A stretch of 64,000 nucleotides of DNA, from positions 434,001 to 498,000 of the forward strand of contig NZ_JBIWGZ010000003.1 in assembly GCF_044763875.1 (NCBI RefSeq). The letters run 5' to 3'. The notes beneath the pieces are model-generated. The model saw only the letters and a program-made list of their open reading frames with translations. It had not been told where the DNA came from and searched no databases. Positions within the stretch are counted from its first letter, which is position 1. The number at the start of each line of letters is the position of its first letter. The stretch comes from Rummeliibacillus sp044763875. Lineage in GTDB: Bacteria; Bacillota; Bacilli; Bacillales_A; Planococcaceae. The position numbers and the translations under genes were made by a program. Shown piece after piece: positions 50,982 to 60,460 of the stretch.

Positions 50982-51249
50982 TAAAAAAAACCCGTCCGCA
51001 AAGGGACGAGTTTGTACTCGTGGTTCCACCCTTCTTCCTTCTATGCAAACTAAAGATAGCCTTGCGTAGATGAAGCTCTAGATCGACTAACGGGCCGCTA
51101 CCGTCGACAATTACTCACATTTCACTGTCGCTGCTCCAAGGTGGTAAATTTCATGCCGTTACTAAGAAGCTTTCAGCCATGGCTTCTCTCTCTTTGAGTC
51201 GTGCAAAAAAATTATTGTCCTTTTCCAAGCATTTCATATTTAGATTATG
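50982..51249 (-). promoter_or_regulatory. T-box riboswitch leader of thrS
   Basis: The T-box motif GAAGGGTGGAACCACG (complement of 51019-51034) is followed by a terminator (50982-51013: CTCGTCCC ... GGACGGG with eight T residues). An ACC triplet near 51140-51146 (TTTACCACC on the RNA) is the likely Thr specifier. It accounts for the gap between thrS and dnaI. Confidence 0.92.
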
Positions 51250-51255
51250 GTTGCA

Positions 51256-51284
51256 ATTATATACTGAATTGTTTTGAAAATCAA
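51256..51284 (-). promoter_or_regulatory. Promoter of the thrS leader
   Basis: TTGATT (51279-51284) and TATAAT (51256-51261) with 17-bp spacing on the minus strand. Confidence 0.82.
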
Positions 51285-51299
51285 GCATCAATTTGCGGC

Positions 51300-52256
51300 T
51301 TAATCAGCTTGATAAAGCCTTCTATTTTCACCAACCATTACAAAATCAGTTGTTAAAGATTTTATACGTTCCATAATTCGTGCTGCTTTTATAACATCTA
51401 CTTCACCTTTTTGAGTTGTGGCGAAATGATTTTCAAGCTGCTCATAATTAAAGTTAGATGTAATGAAAACCGGTAATCCTTCATTCATGCGATATTGCAA
51501 AATAGTCCCGATGATTTCATCTCTTGTCCATTGAGATAAATTTTCTGCACCTAAGTCATCCAACATGAGAACGGGTGCTTTTTTTACGAATTCAACTTTT
51601 TCTTGAAGTGATTGGTCTTGAATAGAACTTTTCAATTCACTTAGAAAATCAGGTACATAAACCATTACTGTTTTAATCTCCATCGTAGCAAGCTCATTCG
51701 CTATTGCACCCAACACAAAGGACTTGCCTACACCGAAATTACCATAAATATAGTAACCAGTTCTCGGTAAATTCCCTGTATTACGTACTTTTTGTATAAA
51801 TAATTCTGCGAAAGTACGAATCGCTTTTTTTGACTCATTGCTCGTATCCAAATCACTAATTTTTGCCTTTAGAACATCTTTTGGCATATGCATACTAGAG
51901 ATCATAGAAGCTGCTTTGCGACGTGCATCTTCCATTCTCTTTGTTTGACATGGAACATATTCTACATCTATTTGTCCACGAATAACTGTTAGTTTCGGAA
52001 CAAATCCGTTAATAGCTTGAATAGCATTTTTACAAGTAGCGACAGATTCACATTGGCTACAATCATGTTGTTGGTTGACGTACTCATAAAGCTTTCCTAA
52101 TCCTCGTTCCACCATTTCACGGTTTGCTACTTGATCGTTTTCTGCTAGGAATTTTTGAACCCCTCTATTTTCTAGGATTTCTCTTTGCATTTCATCGTAA
52201 CGAGCTTGAAACTGTGAATCCATCATTTTTTTTAATTCATTGTTGATTGGTTCCAT
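51300..52256 (-). CDS. dnaI: Primosomal protein DnaI, helicase loader
   Basis: A 318-aa AAA+ loader that places the replicative helicase on DNA. The N-terminal helicase-interaction domain has the zinc-site cysteines in CSQCESVATC near 70-80. The ATPase domain has Walker A YGNFGVGKS near 170-178, Walker B VLMLDDLGAE near 230 and a sensor region FITSNF near 275. It overlaps the dnaB stop by 1 nt (TAATG), so the two are translationally coupled, as in the B. subtilis dnaB-dnaI pair. Confidence 0.95.
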   Translation of the reverse strand: MEPINNELKKMMDSQFQARYDEMQREILENRGVQKFLAENDQVANREMVERGLGKLYEYVNQQHDCSQCESVATCKNAIQAINGFVPKLTVIRGQIDVEYVPCQTKRMEDARRKAASMISSMHMPKDVLKAKISDLDTSNESKKAIRTFAELFIQKVRNTGNLPRTGYYIYGNFGVGKSFVLGAIANELATMEIKTVMVYVPDFLSELKSSIQDQSLQEKVEFVKKAPVLMLDDLGAENLSQWTRDEIIGTILQYRMNEGLPVFITSNFNYEQLENHFATTQKGEVDVIKAARIMERIKSLTTDFVMVGENRRLYQAD

Positions 52257-54070
52257 TATGAATCCACCTCTCCTTCATTCATACCTAGTTTTTTCAATAT
52301 TTCTTGGCGTTTCTTTTCATAATCTGTTTGGTTATCTTCTGATGGTTTTTCGTCTTTTTTCTTTTGTTGCTTTAATTTATTTTCATAGTACCAATCTGGC
52401 ACATTTTGAGTTTTCGTAGTTTGTTTACCCTTTGGAATATATTGCTTGCGACTCTTCTGCATTTGGTATTCTTTTGCAAAATTTAAAGCTTGTTCTGCTG
52501 TTTGAATATTGTTTTTTTGCCAGCTAGAAGCAATTGCTTGCAGGAAAGCGCTATTTAAGTTGGCATTACTTAAATAATAAGCATAGTGAATAAGGACATT
52601 CAATACAGGTGTTGGTATGTCATATTTCGTAGTAAAATCTTGTACCACTTTGACATCCTTTTCAAATGGAGTTTTTCCTTTTACAAGCATTGTTAATAAG
52701 TCAATTGATTTTACACTGTTAAAAATAGGTATTAACTCTTTATTTAGTTGCTCCATATTTGAATAATCCGAGTCCACAAACTGTGGCAGTTGATAAAATA
52801 TCCCTGCTCCAGCTTTTAATATCTTATATTCCTTTGAATAATCTTTTGTTTCTTTAGTTGCGACTATTTTAGAATCCGTTACGTTATTTACTTCAAATTC
52901 TCTTGCTAACTTCATCGCTTCTCTTGCTGTTTTCACACCTGTATTGCGCCAATGCGATGCGATTGTTTCTATATATTTGCGGTTTAATTTCCCATTATTT
53001 CTTAAAAACACATAATGTATCAATACGTTCACTACCGGTGTTGGCATGCCATATTGCATCACTAAATCCTCTACTAACTGGCGATCATTAGGAAACGGTT
53101 CCTTTCCTCCTGCCACCGCAGTCAATACATCAATTGGGGAAGTCGATTCAAACCATCGTATTAGCTCTGCTTCCATAGGATCAATATCTTCATCTACCAT
53201 AGCTGTTTGCGTAAAGACTTCTTGTTTTTGTGTTTTTTTCATGACAGATTGCATCGCTGGCGGTTCTTTCGATACTGTCAGTTTATAATAGTCAGCCGCT
53301 TCTTTTTTTAAACGTAAATCACTTAAAACCATTTGATCATCGAGTGCTAATAGAACAACTTTCTGCATATCAAACGGTGTTAAATGATATAGAAAAGCTA
53401 ATTTTGCAATCGTTGCTTTTACTTCTGCTGTTAATATGGATGACGGAACTAGTTGCTCCGATAAACTCGTTCTTAAAAGATTGAAATCAAAATCCTCATA
53501 GTTAAAAGGTAATTCTTTTGGCTTTTCTTGTAATCCTGTAAGTTGTATTTCATCAGATGGCACATTATGCTGAACAGGTCGATAAACATCTGTAAATGTT
53601 CTAGATACTTCCTGATAGCCATAATTAGACAGTCCTTTTGAAACAAAACGTTGCCGTAAATTACGGTATGCTGATTCCCCAATTTTACTAAACAAGAACA
53701 TTGATAAAAGGGGGTCATCAAAGAAGGTAGCCGCATCAAGGGGCGGCATCGCATCATAGATAAAGCAACGCATTTCTTGCTGGTCTTTACGCCAAGTGCG
53801 TAATAAACCAATAGCCTCAAGTGCTATTCGCGATTCGAAAATTTTGCCAATTGGCATATCTAAAGCGTTCATCAAATGATAATGTGACATCGCACTATCG
53901 TCTACATTTTCTCCCTCAGCCCATAGTAAAAAATAGAGGCTAATTGGCTCTGCTCCAATAAGTGGTTGATACAAAAGAGTGATCAACTTTCGGTCATAAC
54001 TAGATAGAGGGAAAGGTACGCGAATAGATAGGCGATCAACAGGTTGCAATTCTTTATATAAATTCACCAA
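52256..54070 (-). CDS. dnaB: Replication initiation/membrane attachment protein DnaB with two DDBH2 domains
   Basis: A primosome scaffold acting with DnaD and DnaI at oriC and restart sites. It has the N-terminal DDBH1 winged-helix domain (about 25-120, SYDRKLITLLYQPLIG). Two C-terminal DDBH2 domains follow in tandem: about 295-391 (YIETIASHW, the YxxxIxxxW motif) and about 439-533 (FLQAIASSW, Tyr replaced by Phe). The B. subtilis protein is about 472 aa with one DDBH2; this one is about 604 aa. The frame opens at 54094, but GGAGGGGG before the TTG at 54070 defines the start. Confidence 0.93.
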   Translation of the reverse strand: MVNLYKELQPVDRLSIRVPFPLSSYDRKLITLLYQPLIGAEPISLYFLLWAEGENVDDSAMSHYHLMNALDMPIGKIFESRIALEAIGLLRTWRKDQQEMRCFIYDAMPPLDAATFFDDPLLSMFLFSKIGESAYRNLRQRFVSKGLSNYGYQEVSRTFTDVYRPVQHNVPSDEIQLTGLQEKPKELPFNYEDFDFNLLRTSLSEQLVPSSILTAEVKATIAKLAFLYHLTPFDMQKVVLLALDDQMVLSDLRLKKEAADYYKLTVSKEPPAMQSVMKKTQKQEVFTQTAMVDEDIDPMEAELIRWFESTSPIDVLTAVAGGKEPFPNDRQLVEDLVMQYGMPTPVVNVLIHYVFLRNNGKLNRKYIETIASHWRNTGVKTAREAMKLAREFEVNNVTDSKIVATKETKDYSKEYKILKAGAGIFYQLPQFVDSDYSNMEQLNKELIPIFNSVKSIDLLTMLVKGKTPFEKDVKVVQDFTTKYDIPTPVLNVLIHYAYYLSNANLNSAFLQAIASSWQKNNIQTAEQALNFAKEYQMQKSRKQYIPKGKQTTKTQNVPDWYYENKLKQQKKKDEKPSEDNQTDYEKKRQEILKKLGMNEGEVDS

Positions 54071-54094
54071 CGGTTCCCCCTCCAAAACATCCAC

Positions 54095-54574
54095 TTACTG
54101 TTCTTTTTCACGTTCTTTGGATTGTTTTTCGATTAACTCTCTTAACTCATCAATAAATACATTAATATCCTTGAATTGACGATATACAGATGCAAAACGA
54201 ACATAGGAAACTTCATCAATTTTTGAAAGTCTGTCCATAATCATTTCCCCAACATCTTCTGTTTTTACTTCTGCGTTACCAATTCTTCGCAAATCTTGCT
54301 CAATATTAAACACTAAATCCTCTAACACACTTAAAGCAACTGGACGCTTTTCACACGCTCGAATAAGACCTCGAAGCACTTTTTCTCGACTAAATTCTTC
54401 ACGTGAACCATCTTTTTTAATAACAATGAGTGGCATCTCTTCTACTTTTTCAAAAGTGGTAAAACGAAAACTACATGATTCACATTCTCGGCGCCTGCGA
54501 ATGGCTTTATTATCATCCACAGGTCTACTATCAATGACTTTTGTTCCGTTATATTGACATGCTGGACATTTCAT
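54095..54574 (-). CDS. nrdR: Ribonucleotide reductase regulator NrdR
   Basis: A 159-aa repressor that senses ATP/dATP. The N-terminal zinc ribbon has CPAC at residues 3-6 and CESC near 31-34. The ATP-cone domain follows from about 48 (LIVIKKDGSREEFSREKVLRGL). The ATG at 54574 with AGGAGAG gives the canonical MKCPAC start; the frame itself opens nine codons earlier. It heads nrdR-dnaB-dnaI. speD, found between gapB and nrdR in B. subtilis, is absent here. Confidence 0.96.
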   Translation of the reverse strand: MKCPACQYNGTKVIDSRPVDDNKAIRRRRECESCSFRFTTFEKVEEMPLIVIKKDGSREEFSREKVLRGLIRACEKRPVALSVLEDLVFNIEQDLRRIGNAEVKTEDVGEMIMDRLSKIDEVSYVRFASVYRQFKDINVFIDELRELIEKQSKEREKEQ

Positions 54575-54733
54575 AATTTTTCTCTCCTGATTTCGAAACA
54601 TATTAGTTTATCTATTATATCAAAAAATAATGATATAAATCGAAAAAAAGAGTAGAAATTCCCCTTTACATCAAAATAACTATATCAAAATCCGTCAAAT
54701 TTCGATTCTTTAGTATATTTTGCGCAATTTCAG

Positions 54734-54772
54734 ATAAAAAAATCCTTCCAACTGAATCAGTTAGAAGGATTT
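54734..54772 (-). terminator. Terminator after gapB
   Basis: The arms AAATCCTTCTAACTG and CAGTTGGAAGGATTT (with G-U pairs) and seven T residues on the minus strand. Confidence 0.9.
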
Positions 54773-54786
54773 AGCCAATCAATTAA

Positions 54787-55809
54787 TTATGCATTTACTG
54801 TTTCTTTTAACTCAGCTACAACTTTTTTAGTAAGATCTACAACACGTGAAGAGTAACCCCATTCATTGTCATACCAAGCAAGTACTTTTACTTTACGAGA
54901 ACCAATTGTCATTGTAGTAAGACCATCAATTGTTGCTGAAGCAGGATTTGTATTGTAGTCACGAGATACAAGTGGTTCCATTGTGAAGTCTAAAATACCT
55001 TTTAATGGACCTGCAGCTGCTTTTTTGAATGCTTCATTTACTTCTTCAACTGTTACATCTCGTTGTAAGTCTACAACTAAGTCTACTAATGAAACGTTTG
55101 GTGTTGGAACACGTAGAGCCATACCATGTAATTTACCTTGTAATTCAGGTAGTACAAGTGTTAATGCTTTCGCTGCACCTGTAGAAGTTGGAATAATAGA
55201 TTCAGCACATGCACGTGCACGTCGTAAATCTTTATGTGGATTGTCAATATTTTTTTGATCGTTTGTATATGAATGAACTGTTGTCATTAAACCGTTGTCA
55301 ATTCCAAATGTATCATTTAGGACTTTCGCAACTGGTGCAAGACAGTTTGTTGTACAACTTGCATTTGAAATAACGTCATGTTTTGAAAGGTCTAATTTAT
55401 CATCATTAACACCCATCACGATTGTAACATCTTCGTTTTTACCTGGTGCTGTTAAAATTACTTTTTTCGCACCTGCTTCAAGATGTAAAGCTGCTTTACT
55501 ACGTTCATTAAATTTACCTGTTGCTTCAATAACGATATCGACACCCATTTCTTTCCAAGGTAAGTTTTGAGGGTTACGATCATTTACAAGTTGAACGCGT
55601 TTACCATTTACAACTAATGCATCTTCTTCTGTAGTTACTTCACCATTAAATCTGCCATGAGTTGTGTCATACTTTATTAAATGAGCCAATGTTTCGGCTG
55701 GATAGTTTGCATTTATCGCTACAATATTTAAATCATCTTGCAGTATCGCTTGACGGAACACCATACGACCAATACGGCCAAATCCGTTAATAGCAATTGA
55801 AGCTGTCAT
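54787..55809 (-). CDS. gapB: NADP-dependent glyceraldehyde-3-phosphate dehydrogenase, gluconeogenic
   Basis: A 340-aa GAPDH with a Rossmann start INGFGRIGRM near 7-16, the catalytic Cys in SNASCTTNCLAP near 149-160 and the C-terminal WYDNEWGYSSRVVDL. Sequence and position next to nrdR and coaE match B. subtilis GapB rather than glycolytic GapA, so it probably works in the gluconeogenic direction with NADP+. The NINAN-type adenine-ribose region reads AINANYPAETLAHL, as in the GapB class. Confidence 0.94.
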   Translation of the reverse strand: MTASIAINGFGRIGRMVFRQAILQDDLNIVAINANYPAETLAHLIKYDTTHGRFNGEVTTEEDALVVNGKRVQLVNDRNPQNLPWKEMGVDIVIEATGKFNERSKAALHLEAGAKKVILTAPGKNEDVTIVMGVNDDKLDLSKHDVISNASCTTNCLAPVAKVLNDTFGIDNGLMTTVHSYTNDQKNIDNPHKDLRRARACAESIIPTSTGAAKALTLVLPELQGKLHGMALRVPTPNVSLVDLVVDLQRDVTVEEVNEAFKKAAAGPLKGILDFTMEPLVSRDYNTNPASATIDGLTTMTIGSRKVKVLAWYDNEWGYSSRVVDLTKKVVAELKETVNA

Positions 55810-55863
55810 GAATAAAATCCTCCCTGTTCACTACGTTATACTCAATTTGTTTTATTCTCGAAT

Positions 55864-55891
55864 AGTATAGCACATTTCTCAGAAAGTAAAA
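55864..55891 (-). promoter_or_regulatory. Promoter of gapB
   Basis: An extended -10 TGCTATACT (TATACT at 55864-55869) with TTTTAC (55886-55891) 16 bp upstream on the minus strand. Confidence 0.6.
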
Positions 55892-55945
55892 CATAATATA
55901 AACTATATTTTAATGTTTATATTTTCAGAATATTATACCCAATTA

Positions 55946-56539
55946 TCAAATAACGTCCCACAAATCCAGTGTTTTCAACAGTTGATCGCGAGTATTTTCA
56001 AAATTCCCGTTATTATAAACAACAGCATCAGCACCTTTTTCTTTTACAGAAAGAGGAAGTTGCGAGGCAATTCTTGCTTTCGCTTCTTTTTCTGATAAGT
56101 GATTTCGTTCCATTAATCTTGTTAATTGGATATCTTCTGTGACAGAAACGACTAGAATTTTTTCCACAAAATGTTGCAATCGACTTTCAAAAAGCAATGG
56201 AATATCCATTACTATATTTTTTTCTCCTTTTTCAATCCATTCATCCCTTTGTCGCAACATTTCTTTACGAATTGCAGGATGAATAATATCATTTAATTCT
56301 TTTCTTTTTGCAGGATTATGGAAAATGATCTCTCCTAGTTTTGCCCGATTCAATCCACCGTTTTCCAATAAAATATCTTCTCCAAATACTTCAACGATTT
56401 TGCCCAATGTTTCAGTTCCTGGTTCTACAACATCTCTAGCTACGATGTCAGCATCAACTATCTGTAAACCTAATTCCTGTAACATTTTAGCTACTGTACT
56501 TTTTCCGCTTGCAATACTTCCGGTTAAACCAATGATCAT
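55946..56539 (-). CDS. coaE: Dephospho-CoA kinase
   Basis: A 197-aa kinase for the last step of coenzyme A synthesis. It has P-loop GLTGSIASGKST near 4-15, the substrate-side DADIVARDVVEPG near 33-45 and the lid with RLMERNHLSEKEAKARIASQ near 140-160. It lies 15 nt after mutM, with AAAGGTGTG upstream, and is last in polA-mutM-coaE. ytaF, next to coaE in B. subtilis, is missing here. Confidence 0.95.
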   Translation of the reverse strand: MIIGLTGSIASGKSTVAKMLQELGLQIVDADIVARDVVEPGTETLGKIVEVFGEDILLENGGLNRAKLGEIIFHNPAKRKELNDIIHPAIRKEMLRQRDEWIEKGEKNIVMDIPLLFESRLQHFVEKILVVSVTEDIQLTRLMERNHLSEKEAKARIASQLPLSVKEKGADAVVYNNGNFENTRDQLLKTLDLWDVI

Positions 56540-56554
56540 TTACTTCACACACCT

Positions 56555-57427
56555 TTAACGTTGGCATTTAGGACAGTACACTGAATTCCTACCTGAAATT
56601 ACCATTTGTTTTGTATTAGTATGACATATTGGACACGCTTTCTTCCCATACATCTGCAAACGATTTTGCATTCCGCCTGCTTCTCCATTTATATTTCGAT
56701 AATCTGAAATACTGGAACCTCCAACATTGATACTTTCTTGCAAAATAGCAACGATTGTTCGGAATAGCTCCGTTTTTCGTTTTTCACTTATACGCGAAAT
56801 TTTTCTAGATGGGTGAATTTTCATACGAAACAATGACTCCGTTGCATAGATATTGCCACAACCTGCAATGACATGACCATCCATAATCACTTCTTTGACA
56901 GGCTTATTTGCATACTTTGGCATATTTGATATTGCCAAAAAATGAGTCAATGCTTCTTCCGAAAAAGGCTCCGGTGCTATTTCTAGAAGCGGTGGAAACT
57001 CTTCAATAGAGTGTAAGAGACGCATTTCACCAAAGCGGCGAATATCCGCATATACAAGAAATTCATCTTCTTCAAAAGTTAATACAATATGTATGTGCTT
57101 TTGAAACTTACTTTCTGTTATTTCATTTAACGAGTGAACGTGGAACCATGCACCAGTCATCCCTAAATGATTGACTAGCACATAATCTATATTGTTCTTG
57201 TTTAAATAGAAAAAGATATATTTAGATCGTCTTTTGATCTCTTTAATTTTCATATTCTCTAATGCATCCGAGAACATTTCTGGATCCATTCCTTTAATAA
57301 TACATGCTTTTCCTTCGTTAATAGAGGTACAAATCGTATTAGAAACCTGAACGTGACGGATAACTTTCCCCGTCACGACAGGTTGAAGTGCACGCACAAC
57401 TCCCTCTACTTCAGGTAATTCTGGCAT
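56555..57427 (-). CDS. mutM: Formamidopyrimidine-DNA glycosylase
   Basis: A 290-aa base excision repair enzyme removing 8-oxoguanine and Fapy lesions. The catalytic N-terminal PELPEVE (Pro2, Glu3) is intact. The helix-two-turn-helix region follows (AGCGNIYATESLFRMKIHPSR near 170-190), and the C-terminal zinc finger has CPIC near 266 and CPKC near 286. It lies 15 nt after polA, a typical polA-mutM repair operon. Confidence 0.96.
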   Translation of the reverse strand: MPELPEVEGVVRALQPVVTGKVIRHVQVSNTICTSINEGKACIIKGMDPEMFSDALENMKIKEIKRRSKYIFFYLNKNNIDYVLVNHLGMTGAWFHVHSLNEITESKFQKHIHIVLTFEEDEFLVYADIRRFGEMRLLHSIEEFPPLLEIAPEPFSEEALTHFLAISNMPKYANKPVKEVIMDGHVIAGCGNIYATESLFRMKIHPSRKISRISEKRKTELFRTIVAILQESINVGGSSISDYRNINGEAGGMQNRLQMYGKKACPICHTNTKQMVISGRNSVYCPKCQR

Positions 57428-57442
57428 GCGATCACTGCTCCT

Positions 57443-60070
57443 TTATTTGGTTTCATACCAAGTTGGCCCTGATGCAAAATCTGCTTTTAGTGGTACTTGT
57501 AATTGGATACAGTTTGCCATCACTTCTGGTACCAGCTTTTCCAATATTGCAATTTCTTCTTCTGGCGCTTCGAAGATTAATTCATCATGTACTTGTAATA
57601 GCATTTTCGCTTGTAATTGATGTTCTTCTAATGCCTTTGCCATATCAATCATAGCCTTTTTGATGATATCTGCAGCGCTACCTTGGATTGGAGTATTCAT
57701 CGCAGTACGTTCAGCAAAACTACGTAAGTTGAAGTTTGAACTATTTAAATCAGGTAAATAACGTCGACGGTTTAAGATCGTCGTTACATATCCTTTTTTC
57801 TTTGCTTCTTCAACAATATTCTTCATATAGTCTTGAACACCCGGGAAGCTTTCGAAATAACGGTCGATAAAATCAGCTGCTTCCTTGCGTGTGATATCTA
57901 AATTTTGGGATAAACCATAATCACTAATGCCATACACAATTCCAAAGTTTACTGCTTTTGCTGCACGTCTCATATTCGATGTGACATCTTCAGCCTCTAC
58001 ATGGAAAACATCCATCGCTGTTTTCATATGAATATCCATACCATGATTAAAAGCATTGATCAGATTTTCATCATTTGACATATGCGCAAGTACGCGTAAT
58101 TCAATTTGAGAATAATCGGCAGCGAACATTTTCCAGCCTGCATGAGAAGGTACAAATGCTTGTCGAATTTTCCGTCCTTCTTCTAACCGCACTGGGATGT
58201 TTTGAAGGTTTGGATCAGTTGAACTTAGGCGGCCTGTTGAAGTTAATGCTTGTTGATAGCGGGTATGAATTTTTTGATCATCTTCATGAATTACCTTCAA
58301 TAATCCTTCAATATATGTTGATTGCAACTTTCCTAATTGACGGTATTGTAAAATATGTTGAATAATTTCATGCTCTGGTGCTAGTTTTTCTAGTACATCA
58401 GCAGCTGTTGAATAGCCTGTCTTTGTCTTTTTAATTACAGGTAATCCTAATTTATCAAATAAAATCACACCCAGTTGTTTAGGCGAATTAATATTAAATT
58501 TTTCTCCTACAATTCGGTAAATATCTTCTTCAATATCTTTCAGTTTAGCTGTTAGTTCAGCCCCCATTTCAACTAAACGGTTGCGGTCAACTGTAACGCC
58601 TTCGCTTTCCATTTGACTAAGGATTGTAGCAAGTGGTAATTCTAGATTACGATATAAATCATATTGCTCATTTTCTTTTAATCGTTGTTCTAGCTTAGAT
58701 TGAAGACTAAAAACAGCTGTTGCTTTACGCCCTGCATGCTCTGCAATAACATGCTGTTCCGGAATTACTTTTTTAGCACCTTTACCGTACACAACATCAT
58801 TTGTTTGAACATCCGTATAGCCAAATTCTTTTGCAACGACAGCTACATCATCAGATGACATCGAAGGGTTAAGAATGTATGCAGCTAATAAAAAGTCAAA
58901 TTCAATTCCTTTTAATTTGATATCACTTCTTAATAATGCAGCTTGAGTTGCTTTTGAATCGAATAAGTACTTTTTCTTTGTATCATCTTCTAGCCATGAG
59001 ATAAAGTCTTTGGACTCCAATGCTTTTTCAAATGGGATATAATAAGTTGTTTCCCCCGCTGTTAGAGCGATTCCAAATCTTTCACATGTATGATAATGTT
59101 CATCTGCTAACTCTAAATGCATAGCCATAGAACTCGTTAATTGTTCCTCAGATAGCTCTTCTACAACTTCAAATATTAATTCCGTTGTTTCTTTCGCTTC
59201 TGATTCATAACTACTTTTTTCAATTAATGATTTGAATGAAAGATCTTGCCATAATGCAAATAATGTATCAACATCTGGCCCCTCATATGTTAATTCATCA
59301 ATTGTTACTTCAATAGGTACTTCACGGTTAATCGTTGCTAGTTGTTTACTCATTTTCGCTTGCTCTTCGTTATTCACAAGCTTTTCTTTTAGTTTTGCCC
59401 CACTTACTTCATCAATATGTTCATACACTTCTTCAACTGTTGGGAATTGTGTGAGTAATTTTATCGCTGTTTTTTCTCCGACACCAGGTACACCAGGGAT
59501 ATTATCTGAAGAATCGCCCATTAATCCTTTCATGTCAATAATTTGATGTGGCGTAAGTCCATATTTTTCATTTATATGAGCAGGTGTGTAGTGTTCAATA
59601 TCCGTCATACCTTTTCGTGTAATATAGACAGTTGTATGATCAGATGCTAATTGAGTTAAGTCCTTATCTCCTGAAACGATGATTACCTCATGGCCTTGTT
59701 CATCTGCCTGTTTGCTCAATGTACCAATAATGTCATCTGCTTCATACATTTCTAACTCGTATTGTTTGATTTGATATGCATCTAGCAGTTTTCTTAAGTA
59801 CGGGAATTGCTCAGATAATTCTGGTGGTGTCTTTTGTCTTCCACCTTTATATTCTGAATATGTTTTATGTCTGAAGGTTGTTTTCCCAGCATCGAATGCA
59901 ACAAGCATTTTGGTTGGCTTTTCTTCCTCTAATATTTTTTGCAACATCGTTGTAAATCCATAAACTGCATTCGTATGGATACCATGGTCATTTGTTAATA
60001 ATGGTAGCGCAAAAAACGCTCGATACGCCAAACTATTACCATCTAATAAAAGCAATTTTTCCTTTTTCAT
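57443..60070 (-). CDS. polA: DNA polymerase I
   Basis: An 875-aa polymerase for gap filling and primer removal. The N-terminal 5' nuclease (about 1-290; LLLDGNSLAYRAFFAL, VSGDKDLTQLASD, GVPGVGEKTA) is followed by a degenerate 3'-5' exonuclease-like domain whose first motif reads AMHLELADE without the catalytic Asp-x-Glu. The polymerase domain (about 470-875) has motif A DYSQIELRVLAH, motif B RRAAKAVNFGIVYG and motif C LLQVHDELIFE. Loss of proofreading is the Bacillus norm. AGGAGTG precedes the ATG. It heads polA-mutM-coaE. Confidence 0.97.
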   Translation of the reverse strand: MKKEKLLLLDGNSLAYRAFFALPLLTNDHGIHTNAVYGFTTMLQKILEEEKPTKMLVAFDAGKTTFRHKTYSEYKGGRQKTPPELSEQFPYLRKLLDAYQIKQYELEMYEADDIIGTLSKQADEQGHEVIIVSGDKDLTQLASDHTTVYITRKGMTDIEHYTPAHINEKYGLTPHQIIDMKGLMGDSSDNIPGVPGVGEKTAIKLLTQFPTVEEVYEHIDEVSGAKLKEKLVNNEEQAKMSKQLATINREVPIEVTIDELTYEGPDVDTLFALWQDLSFKSLIEKSSYESEAKETTELIFEVVEELSEEQLTSSMAMHLELADEHYHTCERFGIALTAGETTYYIPFEKALESKDFISWLEDDTKKKYLFDSKATQAALLRSDIKLKGIEFDFLLAAYILNPSMSSDDVAVVAKEFGYTDVQTNDVVYGKGAKKVIPEQHVIAEHAGRKATAVFSLQSKLEQRLKENEQYDLYRNLELPLATILSQMESEGVTVDRNRLVEMGAELTAKLKDIEEDIYRIVGEKFNINSPKQLGVILFDKLGLPVIKKTKTGYSTAADVLEKLAPEHEIIQHILQYRQLGKLQSTYIEGLLKVIHEDDQKIHTRYQQALTSTGRLSSTDPNLQNIPVRLEEGRKIRQAFVPSHAGWKMFAADYSQIELRVLAHMSNDENLINAFNHGMDIHMKTAMDVFHVEAEDVTSNMRRAAKAVNFGIVYGISDYGLSQNLDITRKEAADFIDRYFESFPGVQDYMKNIVEEAKKKGYVTTILNRRRYLPDLNSSNFNLRSFAERTAMNTPIQGSAADIIKKAMIDMAKALEEHQLQAKMLLQVHDELIFEAPEEEIAILEKLVPEVMANCIQLQVPLKADFASGPTWYETK

Positions 60071-60233
60071 ATTGGCACACTCCTAAAATAATGAAATCGA
60101 TTTTTATTTAAATTCATTTTTTACCTAATTTAGATATTTCATTAGTTATTCTCATTATCTATTTTAACATGCTTGCTATTGGAAAGGAAAAGAGTGCTGT
60201 TCAATATACGAAGGAATGTTCGGTTTTAAACAA

Positions 60234-60269
60234 AATTAAAAGAGAGCGCTATAAAACGGCGACTCTCTC
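60234..60269 (-). terminator. Candidate terminator downstream of phoR
   Basis: The arms AGAGAGCGC and GCG-A-CTCTCT (one bulged base) are followed on the minus strand by TTTTAATTTT. The gap 60071-60460 holds this hairpin, a second weaker one at 60436, and the undefined polA promoter region. Confidence 0.6.
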
Positions 60270-60435
60270 ATTGGGAAATAATTTGAAGGGGGCTTCGATT
60301 AATAGTATAAAGCTACAATTTGTAGTTCATATAAAGTGATTGTAAAGATATTGTAAATAAATGATACGCAACCTATTTGTATCTTATATTTACTTTTAAT
60401 CGATTTTGGAATTCGCTTACTTTATACCAAATAAT

Positions 60436-60458
60436 AAAAAACGAGGAATCCTTCGCTT
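60436..60458 (-). terminator. Weak hairpin at the phoR end
   Basis: On the minus strand GCGAAGG-ATT-CCTCG is followed by TTTTTTATT, directly after the phoR stop. The stem is short. Confidence 0.45.
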
Positions 60459-60460
60459 TT

